A stretch of DNA of 64,000 bases from Robertmurraya korlensis NBRC 107688 (GCF_001591645.1 NZ_BCVH01000001.1:434001-498000), one strand, 5' to 3'; positions 24,923 through 33,817 are shown, numbered from the stretch's first letter. Made by a program: numbers and translations. Notes: generated by a model not told the origin, from the sequence alone.

Positions 24923-26416
24923 TTGGAAGATTTCGTGAACTGGTTAAATGGAATTATATGGAGTCCAGCACTTATTTATTTATGCTTAGGAGTAGGATTA
25001 TATTTTTCATTGGCTACTAGATTTTTACAGGTTCGTCACATGGGTGATATTGGAAAGTTAATGTTCCAAAAGCATTCGTCAGAAAATGGAATAACTTCTT
25101 TTCAGGCTTTATCTTTAGCTCTATCTGGGCGTGTGGGTACAGGAAATATCGCAGGGGTTGCAACAGCAATTGCTTACGGTGGTCCTGGTGCTGTGTTTTG
25201 GATGTGGTTAATTGCATTTTTAGGAGCTGGCTCTGCGTTTGTTGAGGCCGCTCTAGGTCAAGTCTACAAAGTAAAACAAGATGGTCAATATCGTGGAGGA
25301 CCTGCTTTCTACATTGAAAAAGGGTTGAAAATGAAGTGGTATGCAGTATTATTTGCATTAGTTACAGTACTTGCAACAGGTGCTTTGCTACCGGGAGTTC
25401 AAGCAAATAGTATCGCTGCTGGTATGGATAATGCATTTGGTATTAGTCCAGCGATCACAGGGACACTGATTGTTTTTGTTTTAGCTGTTATCATCTTTGG
25501 TGGTGTAAAGCGTATTGCTCGTACAGCAGAGATTATCGTACCATTTATGGCAGTTGCGTATATTATTGTAGCTTTAGCAATTATTGTATTAAATATTTCT
25601 GAATTACCTGGGGTCATTTCATTAATTTTCTCAAGTGCTTTTGGTCAAGATGCTGCGTTTGGTGGAATTCTTGGATCAGCTATCGCTTGGGGGGTAAAGC
25701 GTGGGATCTATTCGAACGAAGCTGGTCAAGGTACAGCGCCGCATGCTGCAGCTGCTGCAGATGTATCACATCCAGCGAAGCAGGGGATTGTTCAAGCGTT
25801 CTCTGTTTATATCGATACATTATTCGTTTGTTCAGCAACAGCGTTTATGATTTTAATTACAGGTATGTACAATGTTACTCCTGAAGGGGCAGATCCGATT
25901 CGTACGCAGCTAGAAGGTATCGAACCTGGTCCACAGTATACTCAAGCTGCGATTGAGTCAGTAATGCCTGGGTTTGGAGCTCCATTTGTTGCGCTTGCGT
26001 TATTGTTCTTTGCGTTCACAACGATTATGGCATATTACTATATGGCCGAAACAAATCTTGCTTACATTAAGGGCAAGATGAATAGCAAATGGATGGACTA
26101 TTGTTTACGAGTAATTTTCCTATTTATGGTTTTCTATGGAAGTATAAAGACAGCGGGTCTTGCTTGGACTCTGGGGGATATTGGGGTTGGAAGTATGGCA
26201 TGGCTTAACATTATCGCTATTGTCCTACTAACGAAGCCAGCATTAAGAATTCTTCGTGACTACGAAGAGCAAAAGAAAGCTGGTAAAGACCCTGTATTTG
26301 ATCCAGTTAAAGTTGGAATCGAAAACGCAGATTTCTGGGAAAAGGAATATGTGTATGGTGGACAACATGAGGAAACAAGAAAAGATTTTGAAAATAATAA
26401 TACTATAGAGAAATAA
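24923..26416 (+). CDS. Sodium:alanine (or glycine) symporter
   Basis: Amino-acid carrier of the AGCS/DAACS-like family, 497 residues with about ten helices. Signature parts: SGRVGTGNIAGVATAIAYGGPGAVFWMW, a substrate/Na+ loop, and GVKRGIYSNEAGQGTAPHAAAAADVSHPAKQG. It transports alanine or glycine with Na+. TTG start behind AAAGGGGGAA. A second member lies at 55395. Copies of the dispersed repeat bracket this gene in inverted orientation. Confidence 0.93.
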   Translation: MEDFVNWLNGIIWSPALIYLCLGVGLYFSLATRFLQVRHMGDIGKLMFQKHSSENGITSFQALSLALSGRVGTGNIAGVATAIAYGGPGAVFWMWLIAFLGAGSAFVEAALGQVYKVKQDGQYRGGPAFYIEKGLKMKWYAVLFALVTVLATGALLPGVQANSIAAGMDNAFGISPAITGTLIVFVLAVIIFGGVKRIARTAEIIVPFMAVAYIIVALAIIVLNISELPGVISLIFSSAFGQDAAFGGILGSAIAWGVKRGIYSNEAGQGTAPHAAAAADVSHPAKQGIVQAFSVYIDTLFVCSATAFMILITGMYNVTPEGADPIRTQLEGIEPGPQYTQAAIESVMPGFGAPFVALALLFFAFTTIMAYYYMAETNLAYIKGKMNSKWMDYCLRVIFLFMVFYGSIKTAGLAWTLGDIGVGSMAWLNIIAIVLLTKPALRILRDYEEQKKAGKDPVFDPVKVGIENADFWEKEYVYGGQHEETRKDFENNNTIEK

Positions 26417-26489
26417 GTATTTTGAATTGTTAACCCACATTGATTTGGAAGATTCATATTTCCATATCAATGTGGGTTTTCTCTTGTGA

Positions 26490-26549
26490 AACTGTCCGTC
26501 TAGGAAGGACAAAAAGGGAGGAAGTGTCCACGAAGGGTGTCTGTCACCT
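26490..26549 (+). repeat. Dispersed structured repeat, copy 2
   Basis: ACTGTCC-loop-GGACAAAA (26491-26514), spacer, then GTCCACGAAGGGTGTCTGTCACCT. One base of the distal palindrome differs (CTGTCACC instead of CTGACACC). It lies 11 bases before a TATACT that could be the -10 of the DUF2161 gene. Confidence 0.8.
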
Positions 26550-26595
26550 ACCCAGTGTGGTATACTTTTTGGAAAAGGGTAGAAGGGGTACGTGG

Positions 26596-27354
26596 ATGGT
26601 TAGCAAGGCAAAGAAGCTCTACGAAGTAGATTTATATAAACCGGTACAGAAGTTTTTTTCTAAGCATGGCTACGAGGTGCATGGAGAGGTTCATCATTGT
26701 GATGTAGTAGCGTTAAAGGATAATGAATTGGTTATTGTTGAGTTGAAATTATCATTAACAGTAGATCTTCTTATGCAGGCAACAAAAAGGCAGAAACTAA
26801 CTGATCAAGTGTATATAGCGATTCCTAAGCCTAAATATAAAATGAACTCAAAGAAATGGCAGGATTTATGTCATTTATTAAAAAGGCTAGAATTAGGTTT
26901 AATTGTAGTTTCATTTTTAAAAAGTGGTGAAAAAATGGAAGTTTGTTTTTCACCTCAACCTTTTAACAAACAGAAAAACAGGAATTATCATGTTAGAAAA
27001 AGAAAAAAAATGATTGAGGAAATGAAGGGGAGAAATGGAAGTTATAATGTAGGTGGTAGTTCAAAAACAAAAATTATGACTGCTTATAAAGAGAATTGTA
27101 TACAAATCGCAAGTTTGTTAGAAAGAAACGGTCCTATGTCTCCCAAGGCACTACGTCAGCAGGGGACGGGTGAAAAAACATTATCAATCCTTTCCAAGAA
27201 TTACTATCAGTGGTTTGAAAAGGTGGCTAGAGGTGTATACACCGTTAATGATTTAGGAAAAAAAGAGTTGAAGGACTATCCTGAAGTCGTCAATCATTTT
27301 CTTGTCGCCGAAGATAGTAAGATAAACGATGAGTATATAAACGAAAAATCATAA
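26596..27354 (+). CDS. DUF2161 protein, PD-(D/E)XK nuclease-like
   Basis: A 252-residue protein whose N-terminal half reads as a PD-(D/E)XK core: a conserved Asp in HCDVVALKDNELVIVELKLSLT, with the E-x-K triad (VELKLS) and a following helix with Gln (LMQATKRQKL). The C-terminal 80 residues form a probable winged helix (IASLLERNGPMSPKALRQQGTGEKTLSIL). The start at 26596 has AAGGGG upstream; the longer frame from 26440 runs through the repeat. The protein is annotated in Bacillus as a putative phosphodiesterase; biological function is unknown. Confidence 0.8.
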   Translation: MVSKAKKLYEVDLYKPVQKFFSKHGYEVHGEVHHCDVVALKDNELVIVELKLSLTVDLLMQATKRQKLTDQVYIAIPKPKYKMNSKKWQDLCHLLKRLELGLIVVSFLKSGEKMEVCFSPQPFNKQKNRNYHVRKRKKMIEEMKGRNGSYNVGGSSKTKIMTAYKENCIQIASLLERNGPMSPKALRQQGTGEKTLSILSKNYYQWFEKVARGVYTVNDLGKKELKDYPEVVNHFLVAEDSKINDEYINEKS

Positions 27355-27378
27355 ATTAAGGCTATGAGAATAGGAGAA

Positions 27379-27437
27379 GCCGTAAAACACAGGGGAGTAC
27401 ATAAATTTTACTCCCATGTGTTTTTACGGCTTTTTTC
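27379..27437 (+). terminator. Long terminator hairpin
   Basis: Extended stem GCCGTAAAACACA/TGTGTTTTTACGGC continued by GGGAGTA/TACTCCC, then six T. Ends the DUF2161 gene. Confidence 0.9.
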
Positions 27438-27451
27438 TATCTTGAAAATGT

Positions 27452-27670
27452 TTAAGATGATTTTTGTTTTTCCTCTAAATGGATAAGGGACCCTTTTTTA
27501 ATCCAATATTGGAAGCTGTCAAGAGGGAAAACACCTCGACAATTAGAGTTTTCCATTTGAATCACAACACCATCTCTTGTTAACTCTATAATTTTTAGTT
27601 TGTCAGATTTACTAATATTTGGGATGAAACTCTTTGTCATTTCAAATGACATATTGTTTATTAAATCCAT
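27452..27670 (-). CDS. Small hypothetical protein
   Basis: A 72-residue protein of mixed beta character (KLKIIELTRDGVVIQMENSNCRGVFPLDSFQYWIKKGSLIHL). The central part looks like a small beta-barrel: an N-terminal strand with charged turns and a GVFPLDSFQYWIKKG motif. No membrane segment is present. A GGAGC-type ribosome site lies before the ATG. I do not recognise a family. It lies between two plus-strand genes and reads against them. Confidence 0.6.
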   Translation of the reverse strand: MDLINNMSFEMTKSFIPNISKSDKLKIIELTRDGVVIQMENSNCRGVFPLDSFQYWIKKGSLIHLEEKQKSS

Positions 27671-27837
27671 ATTCTCATGCTCCTTAATGGTAACTTTCTT
27701 TCCTCTATAATTTGTCCAAAATTAGATATTATATCCATAATTTAGTAATCATTTTTTTTCAAGAGCCCAAATTTGAACAATGATGTAACAGTCAGTAAAA
27801 TAAGGGTACAGACCGATACTGCTATAGGAGAAAAAAG

Positions 27838-28617
27838 ATGAAAAAAACTTACGTAAGCATTATCTCTTTCCTATCAATTGGAGCATTCCTAGTAATGCTT
27901 TTTGGATTTTTATGGACCATTCAGAATCAGTTGGTTAAAAAAGAAACAACAGTAAGGGAACAAACTCAAGTAGTAGAAGAACCTGAAAAAAGAAATGAAG
28001 GAAAAATCATTGTTGCACTTGGTGATTCTCTTACCAGGGGAACAGGTGACGAAGAAGGAAAAGGATATATTGGTTATTTAATTGAAGAATTAGAAGAAAA
28101 AACGGATGAAAAGCTTACTCTTCATAATTATGGGGTGAAAGGGTATCGTTCAGAACAGCTGCTTTCTCAAGTTAAAGGGGAAACAATACAAAATCAAATC
28201 AAAAATGCAGATGTTATTCTTATGACAATCGGAGGGAACGACTTATTTCAAGGGGGACAAACCCTTGTTAGTCCTGACAAGGAGGCGATTGCTCTTATTA
28301 AAGAACAATATTTAAACAACCTAAAAGAAACAATGGATATCATTAAATCAACTAATCAAGATGCCATCATCTATCTAGTAGGCTTATACAATCCTTTTAT
28401 TGATCTTGATGATGCAGCGATGACAACAAAGGTTGTAAGAGATTGGAATTATTCAACGAATCAGCTTCTTGATCAATACTCGAATTCCGTTTTTGTACCA
28501 ACATTTGACTTATTTCAGCTGAAGGTGAATGACTACTTGTTTTCAGACAAGTTTCATCCAAACAGCAAAGGATATCGATTAATTGCCGAAAGAGCAGCTT
28601 CACTAATAACATGGTAG
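27838..28617 (+). CDS. SGNH/GDSL-family hydrolase, membrane-anchored
   Basis: A 259-residue esterase-type protein: N-terminal membrane anchor (about residues 8-30), then the SGNH blocks GDSLTRGTGD (nucleophile Ser), a Gly in YGVKGYRS, GGNDLFQGG (Asn) and the catalytic Asp-His in DKFHPNSKGY. The catalytic domain should face outside. It resembles B. subtilis YpmR and the LipO-type lipases, but I cannot tell which substrate (lipid or glycan ester) is used. AGGAG precedes the ATG. The ABC genes begin ten bases downstream, so all three are probably one transcript. Confidence 0.88.
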   Translation: MKKTYVSIISFLSIGAFLVMLFGFLWTIQNQLVKKETTVREQTQVVEEPEKRNEGKIIVALGDSLTRGTGDEEGKGYIGYLIEELEEKTDEKLTLHNYGVKGYRSEQLLSQVKGETIQNQIKNADVILMTIGGNDLFQGGQTLVSPDKEAIALIKEQYLNNLKETMDIIKSTNQDAIIYLVGLYNPFIDLDDAAMTTKVVRDWNYSTNQLLDQYSNSVFVPTFDLFQLKVNDYLFSDKFHPNSKGYRLIAERAASLITW

Positions 28618-28627
28618 GAGTTTTTTT

Positions 28628-29536
28628 ATGACGGAGATAACTTTATCTATTAAAGGCTTGCGGAAAAAAATTGGGAAAAGAGAAATTATTAAAGGATTAG
28701 ATTTTGAACTTAAAAGTGGAGAGGTATTTGGGTTTTTGGGGCCTAATGGTGCAGGTAAGACAACAACCATTCGAATGTTGGTAGGGTTAATCCGTCCAAC
28801 GGCAGGAAGCATTCAAGTTTGTGGATACGATGTGAAGAAGAATTTTGTTAAAGCGATGAGTCATCTAGGTTGTATTGTAGAAAATCCAGAGCTTTACCCG
28901 TATCTAACCGGGCTCGAAAATCTCCAACATTTCTCTCGGATGATTCCGAACTTCGATTCCAACCATTTAGAATATGTGATTAAATTAGTAAGACTTCAAG
29001 ATCGTATCAATGACCCTGTTAAAACCTACTCACTTGGAATGAGACAAAGACTTGGGATCGCTCAAGCACTACTTGGAAAGCCGAAGGTACTTATTTTGGA
29101 TGAGCCCACAAATGGGTTAGATCCGATGGGAATACGTGAAATGAGAGAATTTATCCGATTTTTAGCTGAAAAAGAAGGGTTAACCGTCCTCGTTTCAAGT
29201 CATTTACTCAGTGAAATACAATTGATGTGTGATCGGGTTGCTGTTATTTCAAAAGGAAAAGTAATAAAGGTGGATACGGTGAAAAATTTATTACATTTTC
29301 AAGAGCAGTTAGTTTGGAAGGTGTCTCCCGTAGAAGAAGGGAAAAAGCTCCTACAGACGGTTACAACGGTAAAACTGGATAAGGAGAACAGGTTAGTAAC
29401 CCCATTATCCGATAAATCCTCTTCATGGAATCACATGCTCGTAGAACATGGTATAGAAGTCCATGAAATTCAAAGGAAAGTGCCTGCACTAGAAGACCTA
29501 TTCCTGGAATTAACAGGAGGAGAATCCGTTGAATAA
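28628..29536 (+). CDS. ABC transporter ATP-binding protein
   Basis: A 302-residue ATPase of the export (CcmA/YhcH-like) class. Walker A GPNGAGKTT, Q-loop region VENPELYPYL, signature YSLGMRQRLG, Walker B VLILDEPTNGLD and switch His (SSHLLSE) are intact. A C-terminal regulatory extension of about 90 residues follows the ATPase core, as in the YhcH-type family. It overlaps its permease by eight bases. It is a paralogue of the pair at 46.5-48.4 kb. Substrate unknown; drugs, lipids or peptides are the usual ones for the class. Confidence 0.93.
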   Translation: MTEITLSIKGLRKKIGKREIIKGLDFELKSGEVFGFLGPNGAGKTTTIRMLVGLIRPTAGSIQVCGYDVKKNFVKAMSHLGCIVENPELYPYLTGLENLQHFSRMIPNFDSNHLEYVIKLVRLQDRINDPVKTYSLGMRQRLGIAQALLGKPKVLILDEPTNGLDPMGIREMREFIRFLAEKEGLTVLVSSHLLSEIQLMCDRVAVISKGKVIKVDTVKNLLHFQEQLVWKVSPVEEGKKLLQTVTTVKLDKENRLVTPLSDKSSSWNHMLVEHGIEVHEIQRKVPALEDLFLELTGGESVE

Positions 29537-30509
29537 GTTAATTTTTAATGAAATGCTAAAAATTATACGCAAGAGAAAACTCATTGTTGTTGTTGCGATT
29601 ATGGTCGTTTTAATTAGTCTTTTTACATATGCACAATTCCGAGAGGTTCAAAGACAAATTGAAAAACTAGGAGATGTTGATTGGAGAACCACCTTACAGC
29701 AACAAATCGTTGATACACAAAATCGTCTAACGAGTAGCGGTATATCTGATGAATGGAAAGCTCAGTTGCAAATTCGAGTACAGCAGCAACAATACTACCT
29801 AGATAATAATATTAATCCAGCAGAACCGGGTGCTCCTACATTTGTTCGTAGTTTCGCGCAAGAATCAATTACCCTTTTTGTCCCATTACTTATTATGATT
29901 ATTGCTGCAGATATAGTATCCTCAGAAAGGAGCGCTGGTACGGTAAAGCTTCTTTTAACGAGGCCGGTAAAAAGGTGGAAGATTCTATTAAGCAAGTATA
30001 TTGCTCTTTTATTATCCATTTCCATCATTGTCGTCCTTATGGGAGTATTAGCATATCTAATCTCAGGAGTTGTGTTTGGATTTGGAGGATGGAATGCACC
30101 TGTCTTAACAGGTTTCACTAGTATTGGCGGAGAGCTTAATACATCAAATGTACAACTAATAGATCAATGGCAATACATTTTGATGGAATTTGGTTTAGTC
30201 TGGTTCGTTGCCATCGTGGTAGGAACTCTTAGTTTTATGTTATCAGTTTTACTAAAAAGTACGTCAGCTAGTATGGGAGTCATGCTTGCCGCCTTAATTG
30301 CTGGATTAATCTTGAGTAACCTTGTATCCTCCTGGCAGTCTGCTAAATATTTATTTATGATCAATCTTGACTTAACTGGATATATCGCAGGAAGCTCTCC
30401 GCCAGTACCCGGAATGACACTTTTATTTTCCATTGGGGTACTATCTATTTGGGCAGTTGGAGCATTACTTATTTCATTTTCTGTGTTTGTCAGACAAGAT
30501 GTTTACTAA
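29529..30509 (+). CDS. ABC-2 type permease
   Basis: A 326-residue ABC-2 permease with six membrane segments and an extracellular loop rich in Gln and Asn between the first two (about residues 35-110). The cytoplasmic motif SAGTVKLLLTRPVKRWKILLSKY that meets the ATPase is clear. TTG start overlapping the ATPase gene, with GGAGGAG upstream. The parallel module at 47458 shares that motif nearly word for word. Confidence 0.9.
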   Translation: MNKLIFNEMLKIIRKRKLIVVVAIMVVLISLFTYAQFREVQRQIEKLGDVDWRTTLQQQIVDTQNRLTSSGISDEWKAQLQIRVQQQQYYLDNNINPAEPGAPTFVRSFAQESITLFVPLLIMIIAADIVSSERSAGTVKLLLTRPVKRWKILLSKYIALLLSISIIVVLMGVLAYLISGVVFGFGGWNAPVLTGFTSIGGELNTSNVQLIDQWQYILMEFGLVWFVAIVVGTLSFMLSVLLKSTSASMGVMLAALIAGLILSNLVSSWQSAKYLFMINLDLTGYIAGSSPPVPGMTLLFSIGVLSIWAVGALLISFSVFVRQDVY

Positions 30510-30511
30510 AG

Positions 30512-30546
30512 AAAAAGTACCACTACACAATTAGTGGTACTTTTTT
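30512..30546. terminator. Terminator at the convergent junction
   Basis: Stem GTACCACTA/TAGTGGTAC flanked by A and T runs between the permease and the convergent kinase gene. Confidence 0.88.
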
Positions 30547-31861
30547 AAATGACTGCAGGAACATCAGCCTCTATTAGTGGGAGAATCACCTCGAAGGTTG
30601 TCCCAATATCAACTTGGCTAGAAATATGTATTTTTCCTTTGTGATTTTCTATAATTTTAAAGCAAGTCGTTAGTCCTAATCCCGTCCCTTTTTCTTTAGT
30701 TGTATAAAATGGTTGTCCAATCTTATCAAGGGTGTCCTTAGGAATACCGCATCCTGTGTCAGAGAAATAAATAGAAACTGACTTGCAGTCTTTCACAAGG
30801 CTTACATGAACTTTTCCACCATTTTGCATGGCTTCAATGGCATTTTTAATAATATTGATAAAAACTTGTTTCATCTGATTTTCCTCCCCATATACCCATA
30901 TGGGGTTGTTGTGGTGATTATCTTTCTTCAACATGATCTCAATACTATTCATATTGGCTTTTGTGCTTATAAGTGCAATAACATAGTCCAAAGTATTAAT
31001 AAGGTCGAATTTTCTAAGATTGACTACTTGTGGCTTGGAGAGAAGAAGCATCTCGCTTAATACGAGTTCGATCCTTTCAATCTCTGAAAATATAACATCA
31101 ATATACTCTTTTTGAAGATGACGTTGTTCTTTAAGTAACTGAATAAAGCCCGAAATAGAGGTAAGTGGGTTTCTAACTTCATGTGCAATGGCTGCAGACA
31201 TATTTGCCACCACACTTAACTTGTCAGAGTGGATCGCTAGATCTTCATTTAATTGAAGCAATTTTAGTTCTGAAAGCTTCCAGTCGGTAATATCAGTTAA
31301 TGTTCCAACCGTTGAAATTAGGTCCCCACTATCGTTAAAGTTAAATTTAGAATTTACTTCAATCCAAACAAAGCCACCATCCTTCTTACGTAGACGGAGT
31401 TCTTCTTGGACAATTGGAGTGTTATTCTTTATCGTATCGATAGCCCTTTGGTTCATCCATTCTTGATCTTCATGGTAGACATAAAATAATAAGGAGCGTC
31501 CAATACTCTCTAGAGGGGCGTACCCAGTAATAGACTCCCAGGCAGGGTTCAATACGGTAAAACAACCCATGTGATCGGTTTGATAGACAACTTGATTTAA
31601 ATTGTTAAATAAGTATGTATTTGTTTCTAATAGTTTTTTGTAGTTTTCTTCACTATTTGAGAGCCTTTTAAATAGCACCTTTGATTTGTCAAAATAGGAA
31701 CCAAGGTACCAAGCTGTAAGAGCAAAGGCCAAAGTGAAAGGAAGATCAAGCCATGGATCGTATTCATAATTTTTTACTACATAGAAAACAATATTCCATG
31801 CAGTCATTCCAATTAAAAACGCAATAGTTGAAATTAATCTACCTTTGTAGCGTTCAAACAT
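30545..31861 (-). CDS. PAS-domain sensor histidine kinase (second)
   Basis: A 438-residue kinase with two N-terminal membrane helices (about 12-30 and 40-56), a PAS/PAC domain (about 80-200; GTLTDITDWK closing the PAC), His227 in AIAHEVRNPLTSISGFIQLL, and an ATPase domain with NIIKNAIEAMQ, DTGCGIPKD and KEKGTGLGLTTC. There is no response regulator nearby, so it is probably another orphan kinase of the sporulation phosphorelay type. It is related to the one at 17397, but its PAS domain is different. Confidence 0.9.
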   Translation of the reverse strand: MFERYKGRLISTIAFLIGMTAWNIVFYVVKNYEYDPWLDLPFTLAFALTAWYLGSYFDKSKVLFKRLSNSEENYKKLLETNTYLFNNLNQVVYQTDHMGCFTVLNPAWESITGYAPLESIGRSLLFYVYHEDQEWMNQRAIDTIKNNTPIVQEELRLRKKDGGFVWIEVNSKFNFNDSGDLISTVGTLTDITDWKLSELKLLQLNEDLAIHSDKLSVVANMSAAIAHEVRNPLTSISGFIQLLKEQRHLQKEYIDVIFSEIERIELVLSEMLLLSKPQVVNLRKFDLINTLDYVIALISTKANMNSIEIMLKKDNHHNNPIWVYGEENQMKQVFINIIKNAIEAMQNGGKVHVSLVKDCKSVSIYFSDTGCGIPKDTLDKIGQPFYTTKEKGTGLGLTTCFKIIENHKGKIHISSQVDIGTTFEVILPLIEADVPAVI

Positions 31862-32033
31862 TGGCCCAACTCCATCTCATAAATACTTTATATCATTCCT
31901 AATATAACCTAATTTTGTTATTCTTGGAATAGTAAAACCTTTGATTTCAAAATAAAAATTGGAAAAATTCAAACAACTCACGAAACAAGAGGAAGGGAAG
32001 AGACCGCCTAACAGATCTTTCCCTACAAATCTA

Positions 32034-32387
32034 TTAAAATTGCTCGTCTTGAGCGGAAGATGGAATGCTTAGACGTCTTTCAACCGTTCTAAGTCTTTGA
32101 TTAATGAGACTTAAACGACGAGTGTGTTTTTCATCGTTTTGGTTCAGTGTGACAATTTCTTGATTAATTCTCCCGATTTCTTTATAGATTCTTGTAATTT
32201 CTTGATTTTGGCGTGTCAATTCTCGATTTAATCGTTCATTTTCTTTCTTTTGAGTTTCATTTTGGCTTTCTAAAGCTGTTAATCTTCTTTCTAAAACTTG
32301 AAATTGAGGGGGTTGCCGATAATGCTCAACTTGGCTTGGAGGTGCTACTACATAACCAGTTGTAAAATAGGTAGGGTAGTGATACAT
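32034..32387 (-). CDS. Coiled-coil protein, possible spore-surface type
   Basis: A 117-residue protein: an N-terminal Tyr/Pro/Gln-rich head (MYHYPTYFTTGYVVAPPSQVEHYRQPP) and then a continuous heptad-like coiled coil of about 75 residues, dense in Asn, Gln, Glu and Arg (NRELTRQNQEITRIYKEIGR and on). It ends with SIPSSAQDEQF. No membrane segment. The Tyr/Gln-rich head resembles spore-coat proteins, but I do not recognise a family. Confidence 0.65.
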   Translation of the reverse strand: MYHYPTYFTTGYVVAPPSQVEHYRQPPQFQVLERRLTALESQNETQKKENERLNRELTRQNQEITRIYKEIGRINQEIVTLNQNDEKHTRRLSLINQRLRTVERRLSIPSSAQDEQF

Positions 32388-32781
32388 TTGAGGCAGCTCT
32401 CCTTTATGTTTTAGTCGGTATAATCTATGAGTTCCATAAAGATTTGACAGGGCAGTTGCCCATGTAGATTTTTGTCATTCCTTACATTATTTCTCGGGAA
32501 AGCGCAAGACTTGACATTTCCCGCGAAGTCTGTGTCGGATATTGTAGCACAAGGGGGTTTATTGTCAGAAAATTGTAATAAGTTGTGCGTGCAAGCTGTC
32601 AGATGGTGTAATAATATTTATCTTAAAGGGGAAATATCTTCATAGCAAGTTGCTAGTTGATGAAAGAAATTCTACTACATAATGAAGTTGAAAAAAATAT
32701 TTGTATAAAACGGAAACTTCTTTTGAAAGTTGTCGTATCTATTAGTAGTTTTAGGTCAATTTAGAACAATTACAGTTTGAT
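32388..32781. other. Gap with a hairpin upstream of the AIM24 gene
   Basis: About 390 bases without a supported gene. A near-perfect stem (TTCTCGGGAAA at 32491-32501 against TTTCCCGCGAA at 32517-32527, 10 of 11 pairs) is the only strong structure. The GC content is locally higher around it. Promoters on either strand could not be fixed. Confidence 0.5.
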
Positions 32782-32796
32782 TTGGGGGAAATGAAG

Positions 32797-33591
32797 ATGA
32801 ACAATCATGAAATTGATTTTAAGATTTACGGTGATGACATGCAATTTGTTGAAGTGGAACTTGATCCAGGTGAAACGGTAGTCGCTGAAGCAGGGAGTTT
32901 AATGATGATGGAGGACCATATCGAAATGGAGACGATCTTTGGTGACGGATCCTCTAGTGGTAGTGGAGGTCTAATGGGCAAATTGCTAGGAGCCGGAAAA
33001 AGAATGATTACTGGCGAAAGTTTGTTTATGACAACATTCACGAATCAAGGCAGTGGAAAAAAACACGTATCCTTTGCCTCTCCGTATCCGGGGAAAATAG
33101 TTCCTATGGACTTAAGTGAGCTTGGCGGAAAAATAATTTGCCAAAAAGATGCATTCTTAGCAGCAGCAAAAGGTGTATCTGTTGGAGTTGAATTCCAGAG
33201 AAAAATTGGAGCAGGTTTTTTCGGTGGAGAAGGATTTATTATGCAGAAGCTTGAAGGAGACGGAATGGCGTTTGTACATGCTGGTGGAACCATTTATAAA
33301 AAAGAGCTTTCACCAGGTGAAGTTCTCCGTGTTGATACAGGTTGCTTAGTCGCAATGACGAAGGACGTTGATTATAATATTGAAATGGTCAAGGGCGTGA
33401 AAACAGCCTTATTCGGTGGAGAAGGATTGTTTTTTGCTACTTTACGTGGACCAGGAACTGTTTGGGTTCAATCATTACCATTTAGCCGTTTAGCTAGTCG
33501 TGTATTTGCTGCTGCCCCGCAGGCTGGAGGAAATGGAAAAGACGAAGGTAGTCTGTTAGGTGGCGTTTTTAGAATGTTAGATGGTGATTGA
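32797..33591 (+). CDS. TIGR00266/AIM24-family protein
   Basis: About 264 residues, almost all beta structure and glycine, of the TIGR00266 (AIM24-like) family. Motifs: [42 protein letters not shown] and [17 protein letters not shown]-type repeats (here [14 protein letters not shown] and [14 protein letters not shown]). The fold is a beta-prism with tandem repeats. Function in bacteria is unknown; distant relatives are tied to mitochondrial membranes and vacuolar traffic. The start at 32797 gives GGGGG an eight-to-nine-base spacing; earlier in-frame starts at 32782 and 32791 are badly placed. Confidence 0.9.
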   Translation: MNNHEIDFKIYGDDMQFVEVELDPGETVVAEAGSLMMMEDHIEMETIFGDGSSSGSGGLMGKLLGAGKRMITGESLFMTTFTNQGSGKKHVSFASPYPGKIVPMDLSELGGKIICQKDAFLAAAKGVSVGVEFQRKIGAGFFGGEGFIMQKLEGDGMAFVHAGGTIYKKELSPGEVLRVDTGCLVAMTKDVDYNIEMVKGVKTALFGGEGLFFATLRGPGTVWVQSLPFSRLASRVFAAAPQAGGNGKDEGSLLGGVFRMLDGD

Positions 33592-33610
33592 TAATAGCAT
33601 GTCGTACAGG

Positions 33611-33634
33611 GAGCTGCTAAGGCAGCTTTTTTTA
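33611..33634 (+). terminator. Rho-independent terminator
   Basis: GAGCTGC/GCAGCTT stem followed by a long T run after the AIM24 gene. Confidence 0.85.
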
Positions 33635-33647
33635 TTTTTATTTAGTC

Positions 33648-33705
33648 ACTGTCCGCCTGAAAAGGACAAAATGACAAAACTGTCCACGAAGGGTGTCTGA
33701 CACCT
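33648..33705 (+). repeat. Dispersed structured repeat, copy 3
   Basis: ACTGTCC-loop-GGACAAAA, spacer, then GTCCACGAAGGGTGTCTGACACCT. Nearly identical to copy 2 in both ends while spacer and loop differ. It lies 32 bases before a TATAAT at 33738 upstream of yeeN. Confidence 0.8.
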
Positions 33706-33817
33706 ATGTAATTCTTTCGTAAATGGAGTTGTTGCGGTATAATATTTCATGTGATTAAGAATAAGCCTATCGAGTAGGCGAAATATGTAGATACAAAGTT
33801 GAAAGAGAGTGTTCATT

